Assembly (NCBI RefSeq): GCF_023159225.1
Contig: NC_063168.1
Span: forward strand, 46,324,562 to 46,388,561
Reading direction: 5' to 3'
Length of the DNA stretch: 64,000 nucleotides
From: Perognathus longimembris pacificus
Lineage: Eukaryota > Chordata > Mammalia > Rodentia > Heteromyidae
A program made the position numbers and the translations under genes. The notes beneath the pieces were generated by a model, which was not told the DNA's origin, ran no database searches, and saw nothing but the letters and a program-made list of their open reading frames with translations. This document shows positions 22,645 to 33,487 of the stretch, one piece after another (position 1 is the stretch's first letter; each line of letters opens with the position of its first letter).

Positions 22645-23460
22645 TGTTTTTCCTATCTTATTAGAGTCTGCCATACAGCATAGAGAAATGTAAATATTCA
22701 ACAATAAAAAGACAAATGACGCAATTTTTTAAATGGGCAAAGGACTTGAATAGACACTTCTCAAAACAAGAGTTGCAAATAAGCACTAAATACATAAAAA
22801 GATTCACCATCACTAGTTTTTAAGGTAAATATGAATAAAAAGTACAACGAGGTACACTCAATACCTGCTAGATTGGCTATAATTAGGGACAAGAAAGAAG
22901 AAAAGTAACAAGTCAGTAAAAATATGGAGAGATTGAATGCCACTGATGGAAATATGAAATGGTCTCTGGAAAACAGGTTGTAGGTTCCTGAGAAAGTAAA
23001 TAATGTAATTACTACATAGCCCAGAAGTTTGACTACTTGGTATATATCCAAAGGAATTGAAAGCAAAAACTCAAATCAATACAGTGCATGTCCTTTTCAT
23101 AGAAGCACAATTAGCAACAGTCAGAAACTGAAAACAGCCCAGTGGATGAATGGATAAACAAATTGTGGTACAAACATACAATGGATACTATTCAACCATA
23201 AAATAATGAAGTATAGACACATGCTGCACTGTGGCTGAGCCTCAAAAACATTATACTAATTAGAAGTTGCCAACATTAAAAGTTCCACCCTGTATGCTTC
23301 TATTGACATGACACATCCAAAAATTCATAAAGACAAAATGCAGATTGATGGCTGGTGGGAAGGAAAAAATGGGGAGTAATTTCTCAGTGAGTATTAGATT
23401 TCTTTTTGGGGTGATAATAATATGTTGATTCTAGAGAGGATGTATGTACCAAATGCAATG
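22645..23460 (+). mobile_element. Ancient L1 ORF2 3' part and 3' end
   Basis: Diverged matches to the C-terminal part of L1 ORF2 and its 3' UTR include 'aatgggcaaaggacttgaatag', 'ggtatatatccaaaggaatt', 'agaagcacaattagcaacag', 'cccagtggatgaatggataaacaaa' and 'catacaatggatactattcaacca'. Many stops are present. It belongs to the oldest LINE layer, in the same orientation as the insertions nested beside it. Confidence 0.75.
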
Positions 23461-23483
23461 GAGTACCTTAAAATGGTTAATAT

Positions 23484-23727
23484 TGCCGGATGCCAGTGGC
23501 TCATGCCTGTAATCCTAGCTACTCAGGAGGCTTAGATCTGAGGATCACAGTTCAAAGCCAGTCCAGACAGAAAAGTCCCCGTGAGATTCTAATCTCCAAT
23601 TAGCCACTTGAAAACCAGAAATGGTCCTTTGGTTCAAAGTGGTAGAGCACTAGCCTTGAGCAAAAGAGCTCCAAGGCAGCGCCCAGGCCCTGAGTTCAAG
23701 CCCCACGACCAACAAACAACAACAAAC
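23484..23727 (+). mobile_element. 7SL/B1-like + ID-like composite SINE
   Basis: Full-length plus-strand copy with B1-like 5' half ('gtggctcatgcctgtaatcc'), middle 'tctccaattagccacttgaa', ID-like 3' half and a degenerate CAA-rich tail. It lies just past the end of the ancient L1. Confidence 0.85.
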
Positions 23728-25394
23728 CCTTGGACAAATACAAAGCAAATAGCAGATGATAGGTCTAAACCTAAGCATATAAGTATCATACAAATTGACA
23801 TGTGAAGATATACAGGGCAGATGGCCCTGGTATCCACAGAAATGAGGAGACAGTTATAAGAACCTTTGTGTTTGAGGACTTATAAAGAAAGCTGTTTGTT
23901 TTCTCAGTAGGTCTGGTAAAGGAAAGGGGGGATTTCTCTAGGTTTCTGAAGGATGGATGAGGGGTAGACGGGTGCCTGACCACCTACCCACAGATAGTGA
24001 TAGAGTCTTAGAATATGTCCACCCTACCCATCACCACCATCTAGGCACTGTGCCCAGGTCTGACTCTCCCCTCAGCTTAGGCTCAATCCAGTGTCTTTTC
24101 CTGGAGCCACTCTGGCTTCTCTCATATTGAGTGATACCAAAGATCCTGGCCCTAGCAGGGAAGAGGGTTTTGGACATGGGTGGCAGGAGTCTGAGAAGCT
24201 GTACTCTGGCAATATGGGAAGAAAAACAGCTGTGTCCCACACTGAACATTCCTGAATTCTTCAGAAAATGGTGAGAATTTTCAGTACGTGCCATAGGTCC
24301 TTTAACCCCTATGCAAAATGTGACCAAATCAGTTATTTGGGAAATATTTCTTGCCATGAATTCCCTTACCCCCCACCCCCACCCCATCACCCTAGGCTTG
24401 TACCTGGCTTTTTCTGACTTCCTGGTTAAATATCTAAAGAGTTACTGCCTGGCTGAGCAGTGGATCTTCAAGATAGTGCTCCAGAGAAAGGAAGAACCAC
24501 TCTGGTTGGTGTCAACCGTAACTGTGGTATAGGTTAGAATTGAGAAGCTTTGTGGACTTCCAAGTCACTTCCCTCTGAGGAGTGTTCTTGAAGGACTGTG
24601 ACCACCCTGGACCTTCTGGAGGCTTTTTCCACAGATGCCTGGAGAAGTGAGTAAGGCAGGAAGAAGGAAAATATCAGGCACTGGTGCTTTGTGAAGGACA
24701 ACATGTGCCATTCATCTAATACTTCCTAAAGCGTGTTCACTCCTTTGGCCTTCCCAGTTCCACTGTAAAGGTAGCAGAACTTGATTAGGGTACAGACAAA
24801 AGCCTGGATTTCCCAGAAGTGGCTTTGTGTCTTCATCTAAGACAGGATTCAAACATTTTCCAGATCATCCAGCCTAGAAGTAATAGCAGGTCTAGGACTC
24901 AAACCTCTTTTCCAGGTCCAGCATGTTTCCGACGACACCAAGCTGCTACCTACCCAGGATTCAAGGCAAAGAGACACTTCCTAATTCCAGAGGAGCCTGG
25001 TTCCTGCCCTCACGAAGAGGAAGAAGGGAGTCCCATCTTGGAAGAATCACCAGCCTGTAAAGTCTCATGTCTACCCAGCATACTTTCTGACCACTGTTAA
25101 CCTATGTAAGTGTTTCAGTTTGGAAGATGAAAAGTTCTGGAGATGGGTGATAGGTAGTAATAATGAGTGATGGTTACACAATGTGAATGTAGTGGATGCT
25201 ACAGAATTGTACATGTCATATCATCTCTTGTAATGTAAGCAACAGTTACTTGAAGGTCTCAGGAGCCCTCACCATTCACTTATCAAAGCACTCACTTTCC
25301 AAAACAGGATTTTACTAAGTGGGAGGCAGGGGAGATGATCTGAGATTTGGTTGTATGGTACATAAACAACTTTAAAATGATTTTTAAAAAATGA

Positions 25395-25629
25395 AGCCAG
25401 GCGTTGTTAGCCTATAATCCTAGCTTCTGAGGAGGCTGAAACCTGAGGTCATGGTTTGAAGCCTACCTGAGGGAAAAGAGTCCATGTGAATCTTTTCTCA
25501 AATTAAACAGCAAAAGCCAGAAGTGAAGCTGTGGCTGTAGTGATGTGTCCACTGTGATCAGAAAAAGCCAAGCAAGAGCATGAGATCCTGAGTTCAAGCC
25601 CCCAGTACATGCCAAAAAAAAAAAAAAAA
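25395..25629 (+). mobile_element. 7SL/B1-like + ID-like composite SINE, diverged
   Basis: 'gccaggcgttgttagcctataatcctagct', then 'gaggctgaaacctgaggtca', an ID-like 3' half and a 16-base A tail. It is more diverged than most copies in the window. Confidence 0.75.
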
Positions 25630-25833
25630 GATAAAAATGGGACTTTAAGATTTCAGTTTTTTTGTGAAGGAAGCAGGAAATGTTTATTTTCTATTCATTC
25701 CTACTTTAACCCTAGTATTCTAAAACAATATCTTCTAATGCTTTGAAAAATAATAACATGGCAAATTTGATGTTGTCAAGCTTTTAACTCAAAAAATGAT
25801 GAGTTTTGCTTTTAAAATGAGATTCTCAGCTTT

Positions 25834-25849
25834 TCTCTCTCTGTCTCTG

Positions 25850-25904
<55 letters not shown>
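25834..25904. repeat. (CT)n / (CTGTCT)n microsatellite
   Basis: Repeats of CTCTGT change into pure CT over about 70 bp. Confidence 0.95.
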
Positions 25905-25907
<3 letters not shown>

Positions 25908-27202
25908 AAATCAGATCATATAACCCCTTGAGAGACAGGCCTTAAGGTCTTTTCTTTTGGGGAAGTTGGGATGCTGATGACGAAAATTTAAGCTAAGCAA
26001 ATTTGAAGTAAAATGCTCTTGGGGAGAACTCAGCTGCTTTGAAGTAACTTGCCTGCAAATGTTTTAGAAGAAGTTAAATTGTGAATTCTTAATGTAAGTT
26101 ATTTGGGGGAGAAATGTTTCTTTGCCTGTCTGGCTCTCTCTCTTCATTTTTCTTGCCTGTGGGGATTTGCCTTTTCTGGGCCAGACCAAAGCCTGCTTGC
26201 TTACAGGGTGGAGTTCTTGAATGAAAACTATGGTCCTGGCTGTCAAGACTGAAGCAACAGTAAAGCTCCTGAAGTTCTTCTGTTTTGTTTTGTTTTTCTG
26301 TGGGTGTTTACCTCTTACTTCCTGAAAGAATGAACTCTGCTATGGTGTCTCCATTCTGCCTCCTCACATCCTCACCCTGAGCCCAGCCACTCTGCCCCAT
26401 GAGGGCTACACCTGTGGCCAGTCCTGATGGCTCTTGTGCCATAGCTCCTCTTTTTTCTCTCCATACTTGGTCTCATCCATGAACAGTCTTCATCTGATTC
26501 ATAGCTGGACTCTCTAGCCTCTGCCTCTAGCAGGTAAATAGTCCTAAACTAGGGTTTGGCTAAATGACAGCTCTGCTCAGGAACCTTCCGTGGGCTCTTT
26601 TGCCTAATGTTGAAACTCCCAGTCATCTCCCACTTGAACTCCAGCATCTTCCTAGATGTTGTCCACTGCAGGATTCTAGAGTACTGTCAAACCCACGTGC
26701 ACCCAGCCCTTTCCACCTCCACGATTTGCCCTCAGAGTTCTCCCCACCTCTGCTGCCTTGCCCTATGGAAATGTCCATCCACACTGCCATCTTTACTTCT
26801 CCCTCCTGGCCTGATCCCATGCAGAAGACCACTCCTTCCCTCACCTAAACCCTACAACCAAAGCACCTGTGACCTTCCCTGCCTTTCATTGTGTTCCATT
26901 TCAAGTGATTTATATCTTTCCTTGTGTCTAAACCAGGCCCTTTCTGGAAACGCCAAAGTATCCTTTACAACTAGGTCACAATAAAGACTTGAACCATTTT
27001 TTTCCTGTTTGTATAAGTTCTTCTTCGAAAATACTACCAACTTTCTGTCTTTTCCAGGTGAATTGCTCTAACGTAAGGTCCTTTACTGCGTCTTCCTGAA
27101 AACACATTTTCTCATCTGAATTTTCCTAACTTGTATTATCCTTTATGCTTTTTCTTCTTTTCTTTAATAATCTCTTCTCTCTTTTCCTTTTCTTTTTTCT
27201 TT

Positions 27203-27440
27203 TGTGTGTGTGTGTGTTTGTGTGTGTGTATTTGTGTACTGGGGTTTGGACTCAGGACCTTGCTAAGCATTCTCGCTAAGCTTTTTTGCTCAAGGTTGGT
27301 GCTCTACCACTTGAGTAACATCTCTAGTGTAGGCTTTTGCTGGATAATGAGATGTGTCTCAGAAATTTTTCTGCCCTGGCTGGCTTTGAACCATAATCCA
27401 CAGATCCCAGCCTCTCAAGTAGCTAGGGCTGAATAGCATG
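27203..27440 (-). mobile_element. Composite SINE, minus strand, with GT microsatellite at its tail
   Basis: A T-rich/GT repeat (27203-27229) directly precedes a minus-strand composite SINE (from 'gtactggggtttggactcag' to 'aagtagctagggctgaatag'). The GT array occupies the position of the SINE's A tail. Confidence 0.75.
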
Positions 27441-28373
27441 CGCTTGGTTTTGTTTGTCCTTTTATTTATCATCAGCCCTTTGGTTTCCCCATCCAAGTTT
27501 TATTGTCATCAGTGGAACCTCTCAAGCCATTCACAGCAGGACTGAACCGTCTGCAAGGCAATATATTATAAAAGAGCTTATAGGTTTGGAAAAGAGCCTT
27601 CAGGGCTCTTAAAATCGGATTGTTAACAATAAATCATGCTTGGTGTGATTACCTGTTTAGGATTCCTCTCTCTCATCCCTGCCTGGACTTGGGAGGCCAG
27701 CTGGTTTCTGCCTCATTTGCTACTTTCACTCTGGTGTCTCTCTAACACTCAATGCACTGTCCAGAAAATGCTACTTGAAAGACAAAAGAAGGAGATGCCC
27801 CTTCCCCACCTATTTAATATTTGAAATCCCCAAGAGGATTTCTTGAATTTCTTCACCAGCTTTCTAGGTCCTACACATTGCCCCATACTCCAGGCTCTGG
27901 AAAGCCCCTTTTCTTCCTCACTCTGCAGCCTCTGTCTGGAGGCCCAAGTCTGGTACTGCTTCCCTTTTGGCTCAGGCCTGACATGTCTGACCTCAGACTT
28001 GCTTGCTAGCCCAGCTGGAAGGAAGGACGGCTGTCTACAGGTCTGGGCAGGATTCCTCGCTGACAGGGACATTTTACCCTCCAAACACTCTCACCTTGTT
28101 CTCCTGCCTCCAAGGAGCCAGGATTCCATACTTATCCGAAACGCACACACCTTCATATAGACGAGGGCCTAAAAGAAAGACAAGCTCTTCCAGCTCACAC
28201 TTCCTCTAAGGGCCCCTCCTACAAGTATGTAGGGAAAGGCTTCTACCATGGTGGCAACATTCCCTTTCTTAACTTGTATGGTGGTTACAGGATATTAGCC
28301 TCATTGTAATTCATCAAGTTATGAGCTTAATTTATATTCTGTGGACTTTTGAATGTATGTTGAATCTTATGAT

Positions 28374-28479
28374 GAGAAAGAAAGAAAAAAGAGACAGAAA
28401 GGGAGTGAAAGATAGAGGGAAGGAGGGAGGGAGGGAGATAGAGAGAAAGAGGGAGGGAGATAGATAGAGAGAGAGAGAT
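28374..28479. repeat. (GA)n / (GGGA)n purine-rich repeat
   Basis: About 105 bp of plus-strand polypurine made of GAAA, GGGA and GATA units. Confidence 0.9.
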
Positions 28480-29639
28480 CCCTATGCCTTCAATCCTATC
28501 AACTACATATGCCCACTGGCCCCTGCTGCAGAAGGAGATCCTATTCTCAAGGCATCTCCCAGAGAAGGCAAAACCACTTGGAACAACAAAGGACTCTGCA
28601 TCCAGCTCTAAGTTGTATCTGGAAAACAGGCCATGCTGTCATTGTTTTGAGAGGGTCCAAACACTTAAGAAGCAATAGGGCTTAAACTAAGCCTGAAAAA
28701 TAAGGGTGGGATGTAGCAGAGCAGGGCATTTTAGCAGAGAGAACAATATAAGTCAAAGTAAGTTGAACTGGGTCGATGTGGGGAGTGGGGGGACAGGGAA
28801 GAGGCTCTGGTACTGCACAGAGGATAGGAGGTAAGTCTGGCTTGGAAGGTCTTGCATGTGGCCCCAGCCCCAGTCACAGGCAGAGAAGATGCTACTTCCA
28901 AGGCAATCCTGCCTCTGAAGGGTGAAGGAGTCTGAGCCCTCACAAGATGAAAGACAAAGCATTCTTTTGGGGGGGGGGTTTGGGAGGTCTGCAGCTCAAG
29001 ACTGCAGCCCCATTTATTCTTAACTTCCAGCTTATATGCAGTTTAGGAACCAGGGGACAAAGCATTCTTGGTGTATGTGTGTGTTTTGCTCAACCCACAG
29101 GCCCATGTGGGCCCACAATCCCCATCCCAGACAGCCTAGAAGTCACATCTGCCAAACACATTATACTGGACAGGCACCTGCATTCCTGCAGAGACATTTG
29201 CTGGAACCTTGGCTTTTAACTTGCTCCACTCTGTCGCCAAGATGTGGTGGTTTATTAAGTAGTTTAGAAGCCGGGTTACAGTGTGGGTCATGAGAACGCC
29301 GTACTGCAGAATCTGGGACAGGGGATATGGCGTAAACATAAAATAACCCTACCTCACTCTCACCCACAAAGCCCTGGAATTCAGGAACAACACTCACTAT
29401 CGCCAAGGTTGTGGCTATGCCTAAAAATGTGCGCAAGTGCCATGAAGCACTGTGTGTGTGGGGGGGGGGGGGCAGGGCAAGAGTAGGATATGTTCCCACT
29501 GTAGTGAGTGGAATCAAATCAGTCCTAGGTATTCTGGGCATACAAAGAGGGACTGTGTTGAAGAATGAGCCCCAATTACAGATAACAATAATAGCTTCAG
29601 ATAATAATAATAGACGTAGTGACATTGATAATAACTACC

Positions 29640-29712
29640 AGCCACAGGCTGTGTGCCTACCATAGTTGTGCTAGGTACCTAGCACTGTGCTAAACATTAA
29701 CTTCTTTTATTA
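29640..29712 (-). repeat. MIR SINE, first part (split by a later SINE)
   Basis: 'gctgtgtgcctaccatagttg' and 'tgctaggtacctagcactgtg' match the reverse-oriented MIR 3' end. The rest of the MIR continues at 30128 after an intervening element. Confidence 0.6.
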
Positions 29713-30127
29713 TTATTAGCTTTTTAATTGTTTTTTTTAATGGTTCAGGAAGTACTGGGAATTGAACTTGCTCACACTTGCTTTGCAGGTGTTTTACTGC
29801 ATGCCTCCACCTTTTCTGTGATAGCTATTTTTGAGATAGGGTATTACTGCCTGCCCAGGTACACACCTAGATCTTCCTATTTTTCATATCCTACTGGGGC
29901 TTGGCTAACAGGCATGTACCACCATGCCCAACTCCTTATATGGAGTCTTCTGCACTCTTCTGCCTAGACTACCCTGAAACTTTGACTCTCCTAGTCTGTT
30001 TCCATATAGCTAGTATGACAGACATGTGCCACTATACCCAACTATTGGTTGAGAAGGGCCAACTTCTTCCCTAGCTCAGCCTCCTGAGCAGCTAAGAATG
30101 CAGGCATGAGTTACCAGTGCCAGGCTT
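29713..30127 (-). mobile_element. Degenerate SINE insertion in MIR, minus strand
   Basis: About 415 bp separate the two halves of a MIR. Phrases such as 'tactgggaattgaacttgctcac', 'aggcatgtaccaccatgccc' and 'cagcctcctgagcagctaagaatgcaggcatga' look like one or two old tRNA/7SL-type SINEs in reverse orientation. The family is uncertain and may be B4-like or an early composite. Confidence 0.45.
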
Positions 30128-30265
30128 TCTTTCATTTAAGGCACACAATAATACTCTGATGTATATTCCATTATGATTTTCATTATACAAATGAGGAAAC
30201 TGAGGTTTTGAAGGGTGAGTTTCTTTGCCAAAGTCATGCAAATGGCCAGTGCAGAGCAGGGTATT
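30128..30265 (-). repeat. MIR SINE, second part
   Basis: 'tacaaatgaggaaactgaggttttgaaggg' then 'tttctttgccaaagtcatgc' continues the reverse-oriented MIR interrupted at 29712. Confidence 0.65.
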
Positions 30266-30956
30266 CTGGCAGTCTGACTGCAGTTGGGAGCTGGCTGTGC
30301 CATTTATACCCTGTCTGGGCATCGAGAGATGTACAGAACCCCTCTGGAGGACGTGGGGCTCTTAAAGACCTGTAGTGAAATGTGACTGTGCTGCTTTCTC
30401 ATTAACAAACCTTTGGATTTGGCTTTCCAGACGAATCACATTCAGGAGAAAGAGGCCATGAACTGCCAGCGTGCCAGCTGTATTTTTCTTTAGTAAATTA
30501 ATAAATTGGCTGTCTAAGTCTACACACGTGTCTATGAAGATGAACCCACCCCGGAGTGGAGCCTGCTGTGTGCCAGATTAATTGAGATTCTGAGTGTGTA
30601 AGGATAAGTCCCAGCCATGGCCTGGGTGCCAAGGAAATCCCTCTTGGCTTCCTCCTGGCAGACTTGGCCAGCCATCACTGGTGACAGCCTGGCTCTGTGG
30701 ATTCAGGCTGCCTGGTCAGACTGTGAGGGTCGTCTGTGCAAAGAAGGAAGTGACAGTGCCAGGTTCCAATCTGTGTTCCAAGTTCTACATTCTGCCTGCA
30801 GACTCCCGGCGCCAGAGCAAAGGTGGCCTTGGCAGGGTACTGGTAAAAGTTGGTCTGTTGTGTCCTTGCCTCCACACAAAACCTGGGACTTGCCCTTCCT
30901 CTGCTTCCCTCCACAGAGGCTCCCAAAGCTGGTGACTAGCAGAGTCACTCAGCTCG

Positions 30957-30958
<2 letters not shown>

Positions 30959-31013
<55 letters not shown>
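30959..31013. repeat. (GT)n microsatellite
   Basis: About 27 uninterrupted GT units, adjoining the 3' end of the minus-strand SINE that follows. Confidence 0.97.
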
Positions 31014-31015
<2 letters not shown>

Positions 31016-31238
31016 AGTCTTAGGGCTTAAACTCAGGGCCTGTGTGTTGTCCCTGAGCTTTTTTGCTTAAGGGTACTTCTTTACCATTTGAATGAGTGAC
31101 AGCTCCATTTTCAGCTTTGGAGTAGTTAAGTGGAGATGGGAGTCTTTTTGGCCCTGGCTGGCTTCAAACTGTAATCCTCAACTCTCAGCCTCCTGGGTGG
31201 CCAGGATTATAGGGGTGAGCCACTAGCACCAGGCTACA
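31014..31238 (-). mobile_element. 7SL/B1-like + ID-like composite SINE, minus strand
   Basis: From 'ctagtcttagggcttaaactc' to 'gtgagccactagcaccaggc', with both halves present. Its tail position is occupied by the GT microsatellite at 30959-31013. Confidence 0.8.
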
Positions 31239-31489
31239 GGATTGAATCTTGTTTGATTAATTTCTTATGATGTTCTTTAGTGTTCCCCAACTCCAAATGT
31301 GTCTATTCTTGCCACTTATGTATGGATTTGGTGATTCAATTCCATTGAATTCCTGAGTCTTACACCGTGAGGAACTTCTGGACTAGATCTTACCAGACTG
31401 CTTATTATTGTTTGATGACAAAAGGACAATGAGTATAATAGGGATGGAACAAAGGTTGAAGCTCTATTCTTCTAGAGCACAAACATGGA

Positions 31490-31560
31490 CATTTTTGCCC
31501 CTCTAGACTTCAGTTTCCTCATCTGTAAAATGAGGGCTGTCTAGATGGTCTCCATGACAC
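31490..31560 (+). repeat. MIR SINE fragment
   Basis: 'cttcagtttcctcatctgtaaaatgagggc' is a well-preserved MIR 3' core, 150 bp upstream of the ATP6V1E2 start codon. Confidence 0.65.
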
Positions 31561-31708
31561 TTCTTCCTTTATGACTTCTCTTTCCTCCTTTTATGTACTC
31601 CATAGTGGGGAAGTGGAACTTCAGGGAAGCTCTTGAAACTCTGCCTTAAAGAAACCAGAGAATCCACCAGCTCTCTGCCTCTCTCTACCTCCCTTTCTAA
31701 GAGCAACC

Positions 31709-32389
31709 ATGGCCCTGAATGACAATGACGTGCAGAAGCAGATAAAGCACATGATGGCTTTCATTGAACAAGAAGCTAATGAAAAGGCAGAAGAAATAGA
31801 TGCCAAATCTGAGGAAGAGTTCAATATTGAAAAAGGACATCTTGTGCAAACCCAACGACTGAAGATTATGGATTACTATGAGAAGAAGGAAAAGCAGATA
31901 GAGCAACAGAAGAAAATTCAGTTGTCCACCTTGAGGAATCAGGCAAGGCTGAGAGTCCTGGCAGCCCGAGATGACCTCATCTCAGAGTTACTCGATGAGG
32001 CAAAGCTGAGGCTCAGTAGAATGGTGGCAGATCTAAAAGCCTACCAGGAGCTGCTGGATAAACTAGTGCTTCAAGCTCTAGTTCGCCTGCTGGAACCTGT
32101 GATGATTGTGCGCTGTCGGCCTCAGGACACCCTTATGGTAGATACTTCTGTGCAAAGGGTCCTCCCTCAGTATGTGATGGCCACCCAAAAACAGGTGGAG
32201 ATCAAGATTGATCAAGAGACATTCTTGCCTTTAAGTTCACTTGGAGGTGTGGAAGTCTATAGCAGCAATCAGAAAATAAAGGTTTCAAATACCTTGGAGA
32301 GCCGACTTGAATTCTTATCAGAGCAAAAAATGCCAGAAATTCGGAGATGTCTGTTTGGTGCTAATCCCAATAGAAAGTTCTTCGTGTAA
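31709..32389 (+). CDS. ATP6V1E2: V-type proton ATPase subunit E 2
   Basis: A single uninterrupted 226-codon frame, the usual length of V-ATPase E subunits. It begins [15 protein letters not shown] and ends NPNRKFFV, as in vertebrate E subunits. E subunits form, with G, the peripheral stalks that join the cytosolic V1 ATPase ring to the membrane. The first ~110 residues are a long charged helix rich in Lys, Glu and Gln, and the rest is the globular part that contacts V1. The intronless ORF and the position between RHOQ and TMEM247 identify the E2 isoform, a retrogene of ATP6V1E1 with mainly testis expression in mammals (family knowledge). The start is in a strong context (GCAACCATGG). A pyrimidine tract and AAG lie 7 nt upstream and could be a splice acceptor from a non-coding 5' exon. 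No disabling changes are seen. Confidence 0.95.
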   Translation: MALNDNDVQKQIKHMMAFIEQEANEKAEEIDAKSEEEFNIEKGHLVQTQRLKIMDYYEKKEKQIEQQKKIQLSTLRNQARLRVLAARDDLISELLDEAKLRLSRMVADLKAYQELLDKLVLQALVRLLEPVMIVRCRPQDTLMVDTSVQRVLPQYVMATQKQVEIKIDQETFLPLSSLGGVEVYSSNQKIKVSNTLESRLEFLSEQKMPEIRRCLFGANPNRKFFV

Positions 32390-32560
32390 GGCTCTGGAAA
32401 AAGACTGTATTTGGACAAAGAAAACTAATGACGTGCTCTTTTTCTTTTCCTTTGAAAGTTCTGAGATTGCCCTCCCTTCATGAAAAATAAAAATATAAAA
32501 AAACCTATAGCATTAAATAGCTAAAAGCATGATCCATTGTTACTTTGTGGAATAAAGATT
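32390..32560 (+). terminator. ATP6V1E2: ATP6V1E2 3' UTR with polyadenylation signals
   Basis: AATAAA at 32486-32491 is followed by an A-rich stretch, and a second AATAAA lies at 32551-32556. The A-rich segment just after the first signal could be a relic of the poly(A) tail from the original retrotransposition. Confidence 0.6.
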
Positions 32561-32900
32561 AAATTAATGCTTCTGAATGCACTTTGAGTTCATTTACATA
32601 TGCAACAGCTTCTGGATCATTCCCGTGTTTTGGATGAGGTGTGTGAAGATGTCTATTGGTTAGCTTTGGGTGAGATGTGAACTGTCTTTGATCTGGAGGC
32701 CTGTGTACTCTGTGTTTTTCAAGGTACATGTGAAATAAGTTTCCCTCCTCTGGATTCACTTCACTCCTGCACTTATATTACTTGATAAGGTTTATCAGTC
32801 TCCTTCATGTACATAAGCCAATTTCACGTGCATATATCCAGTGCAGTCACAAGGCTCTGTAATATGGAGGTCAGATCTGGCCAGCGCCATCATTGGCTCT

Positions 32901-33487
32901 TGAGGGGTGTCGGACTGACTCCATCTCAGATTAGTTAAAGAGAGCAGAAGCCGACTCCATCTTTACTAAGATCTCCCCCACCCTATCCAAGGAAGTTCTC
33001 CTTCACTGTGATAAGATTGTGTAAACTGCTTGACCACCTGAGTAGTAGAAAGCTCAAGGTTAAACCTGTGCCCTTCCCATGAGTGGGCATATCCACCTGC
33101 ATCATGTGAGCCCCGCCAAATCCATGCACCAAGTCCAACTAAAATGATAGATTGGTTCAAACAGTTGCTATGAGGCAGATTGTAACTCCATTGGCCACCT
33201 GAGTGTGACCTGGCATGCTCTGTAAGTGTTGTAACCTCATTGGCCACCTGTGTGTGGCAAGCTTGACCATGTGGTGTTTGCCTTTATAACCCAGCCCGGG
33301 CGCATGGTCCCAGCTCCTGAGTCTGGGCTGCGGCCCTGGCCAGTCAGTATACTTTTTGCTTCCCCAATAAATCCATCTTTTTACTTGAGACTGTCTCTGA
33401 GTGGTGGACTCTTGGAGGAATGGGGGATACCCCCACCCTCGAACCCCATTACATTGTGGTCCCCTCCCTTGGGGGGACCCTATTACA
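32901..33487 (+). mobile_element. Solo LTR of an endogenous retrovirus (candidate)
   Basis: About 587 bp beginning TG and ending CA. The flanking hexamers ggctct and ggctcc match at 5 of 6 bases, so boundaries are tentative. Inside are a U3-like part with ATTGG (inverted CCAAT) boxes at 33151 and in a duplicated 28-bp unit, a TATA-like tttataa at 33283-33289, and AATAAA at 33366-33371 about 80 nt downstream. The order is U3-R-U5 on the plus strand. I see no gag, pol or env sequence beside it, so it appears to be a solo LTR. It begins about 350 bp beyond the last ATP6V1E2 poly(A) signal, in sense orientation. Confidence 0.65.
33180..33256 (+). repeat. Duplicated 28-bp unit in LTR U3
   Basis: Two copies of TTGTAAC-CATTGGCCACCTG-GTGTG type sequence (33180-33207 and 33229-33256), 49 bp apart from start to start and differing at about three or four bases. 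Each has an ATTGG motif recognised by NF-Y type factors. Repeated U3 elements commonly act as LTR enhancers (general knowledge; activity here is inferred). Confidence 0.75.

Larger units (their letters stand above)
23728..31708. other. Gene-free interval upstream of the ATP6V1E2 coding exon
   Basis: About 8 kb with no recognisable exon apart from the acceptor just before ATP6V1E2. It contains SINEs, microsatellites (CT, GA, GT) and a split MIR, all listed. If ATP6V1E2 starts at the RHOQ CpG island, this whole stretch is intron. The open frames at 24819-25100 and 26564-26984 show no recognisable protein features. Confidence 0.5.
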
